Below are positions 63,742 through 64,000 of a stretch of 64,000 nt of DNA, piece by piece; positions within the stretch are counted from its first letter, which is position 1, and each line of letters opens with the position of its first letter. This DNA is from Vibrio sp. Y2-5 (GTDB lineage: Bacteria > Pseudomonadota > Gammaproteobacteria > Enterobacterales > Vibrionaceae). Position numbers and translations under genes: made by a program. The notes beneath the pieces are model-generated. The model saw only the letters and a program-made list of their open reading frames with translations. It searched no databases and was not told where the DNA came from. The DNA lies in NCBI RefSeq assembly GCF_014596725.1, contig NZ_JACVEG010000002.1, forward strand, positions 372,001 to 436,000, given 5' to 3'.

Positions 63742-64000
63742 TCAAAGAATCTGACGAATATCAGAAGAAATATTGCTGATTAACTCTCTGGCGCTGTCAT
63801 CACGTAGTTGCACCAGATAGATAAACAGCAGGTCAGTAATCACGTTTTGGGCGCTTCTCGATGCAATAGCAGAGCTTCGGTTCTCCACCTCATCTGCAAT
63901 GGTATCAAAGGTGATATCTGCTATCTGACGTAGGCGACTTTTATTCGGTGAGCTCAGCGCTATTACTGTCGCGCCTTGTTCTTTAGCTGCTTCTGCTGCG
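63742..64000 (-). CDS. RpiR/MurR-type SIS-domain regulator (partial, 5' part outside window)
   Basis: The last 85 codons are in the window, ending at the stop at 63742-63744. They read as the C-terminal part of a SIS sugar-isomerase domain: KEQGATVIALSSPNKSRLRQIAD, ITFDTIADEVENRSSAIASR and a final LLFIYLVQLRDDSA helix. This is the pattern of RpiR/HexR-like regulators that sense sugar phosphates. The DNA-binding part lies beyond the window. Confidence 0.78.
   Translation of the reverse strand, partial: AAEAAKEQGATVIALSSPNKSRLRQIADITFDTIADEVENRSSAIASRSAQNVITDLLFIYLVQLRDDSARELISNISSDIRQIL

Overview
The window looks like a Vibrio chromosome (a free-living, nitrogen-fixing member of the Vibrionaceae). 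This rests on the moderate GC content, the Vibrio-style maltose/maltodextrin genes, a pdxH next to lapC-lapG-lapD genes, several HD-GYP proteins, and a roughly 265-bp inverted-repeat element of a type I recall from Vibrio genomes. From memory of V. cholerae gene order (pdxH, lap-type genes and lamB are on the small chromosome there), chromosome 2 is likely; this is inference. No tRNA, rRNA, CRISPR array, integrase or transposase was seen.

Layout. (1) 1-3605, minus strand: a Lap-type adhesin control operon, lapC-lapG-lapD, with lapD cut by the window edge. (2) 3890-6607: pdxH, an Lrp/AsnC regulator and a coniferyl-aldehyde-type dehydrogenase. (3) 6764-19105: first nif block, nifHDK-nifT-nifY-small ORF, then a DMT exporter and an HD-GYP gene on the opposite strand, then nifENX and a nif-type ferredoxin. 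(4) 19333-22001: two tandem paralogous HD+HD-GYP genes. (5) 22-34 kb: a DUF2057 protein, an IclR regulator with a degenerate arginase-fold protein, a 1378-aa fused formate dehydrogenase, phoX preceded by the inverted-repeat element, a DUF445 protein and an ABC exporter. (6) 34.5-38.2 kb: an arginine-deiminase-like gene remnant, a GAF-HD-GYP protein, a histidine phosphatase, a GNAT and an unknown protein. (7) 38.3-50.4 kb: maltodextrin region (glgX, lamB, malM, an alpha-glucosidase with a divergent LysR, malS) with an unknown membrane protein and a small heat shock protein inserted. (8) 50.6-52.5 kb: small ORF, HTH regulator, aldo-keto reductase. (9) 52.7-60.6 kb: second nif block, nifUSVWZM running straight into modABC. 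(10) 60.7-64 kb: GNAT, DMT exporter, LysR, CYTH protein and a partial RpiR-type regulator.

How it works together. NifHDK is the Mo-nitrogenase; NifE/N/X/Y/V build or carry FeMo-cofactor, NifU/S supply Fe-S clusters, NifM matures NifH, NifW/Z help the MoFe protein, the ferredoxin supplies electrons or serves cofactor assembly, and ModABC imports molybdate. The nifH, nifE and nifU promoters share one design readable in the sequence: a NifA-type TGT-N10-ACA site, an IHF-like site and a sigma-54 GG-N10-GC element. nifA, nifL, nifB, nifF, nifJ and nifQ are not in the window. The most unusual features are the HD-GYP genes embedded in and after the nif block (one inside it, two paralogues directly after it), the modABC genes joined to the nifUSVWZM operon, and the fused formate dehydrogenase.
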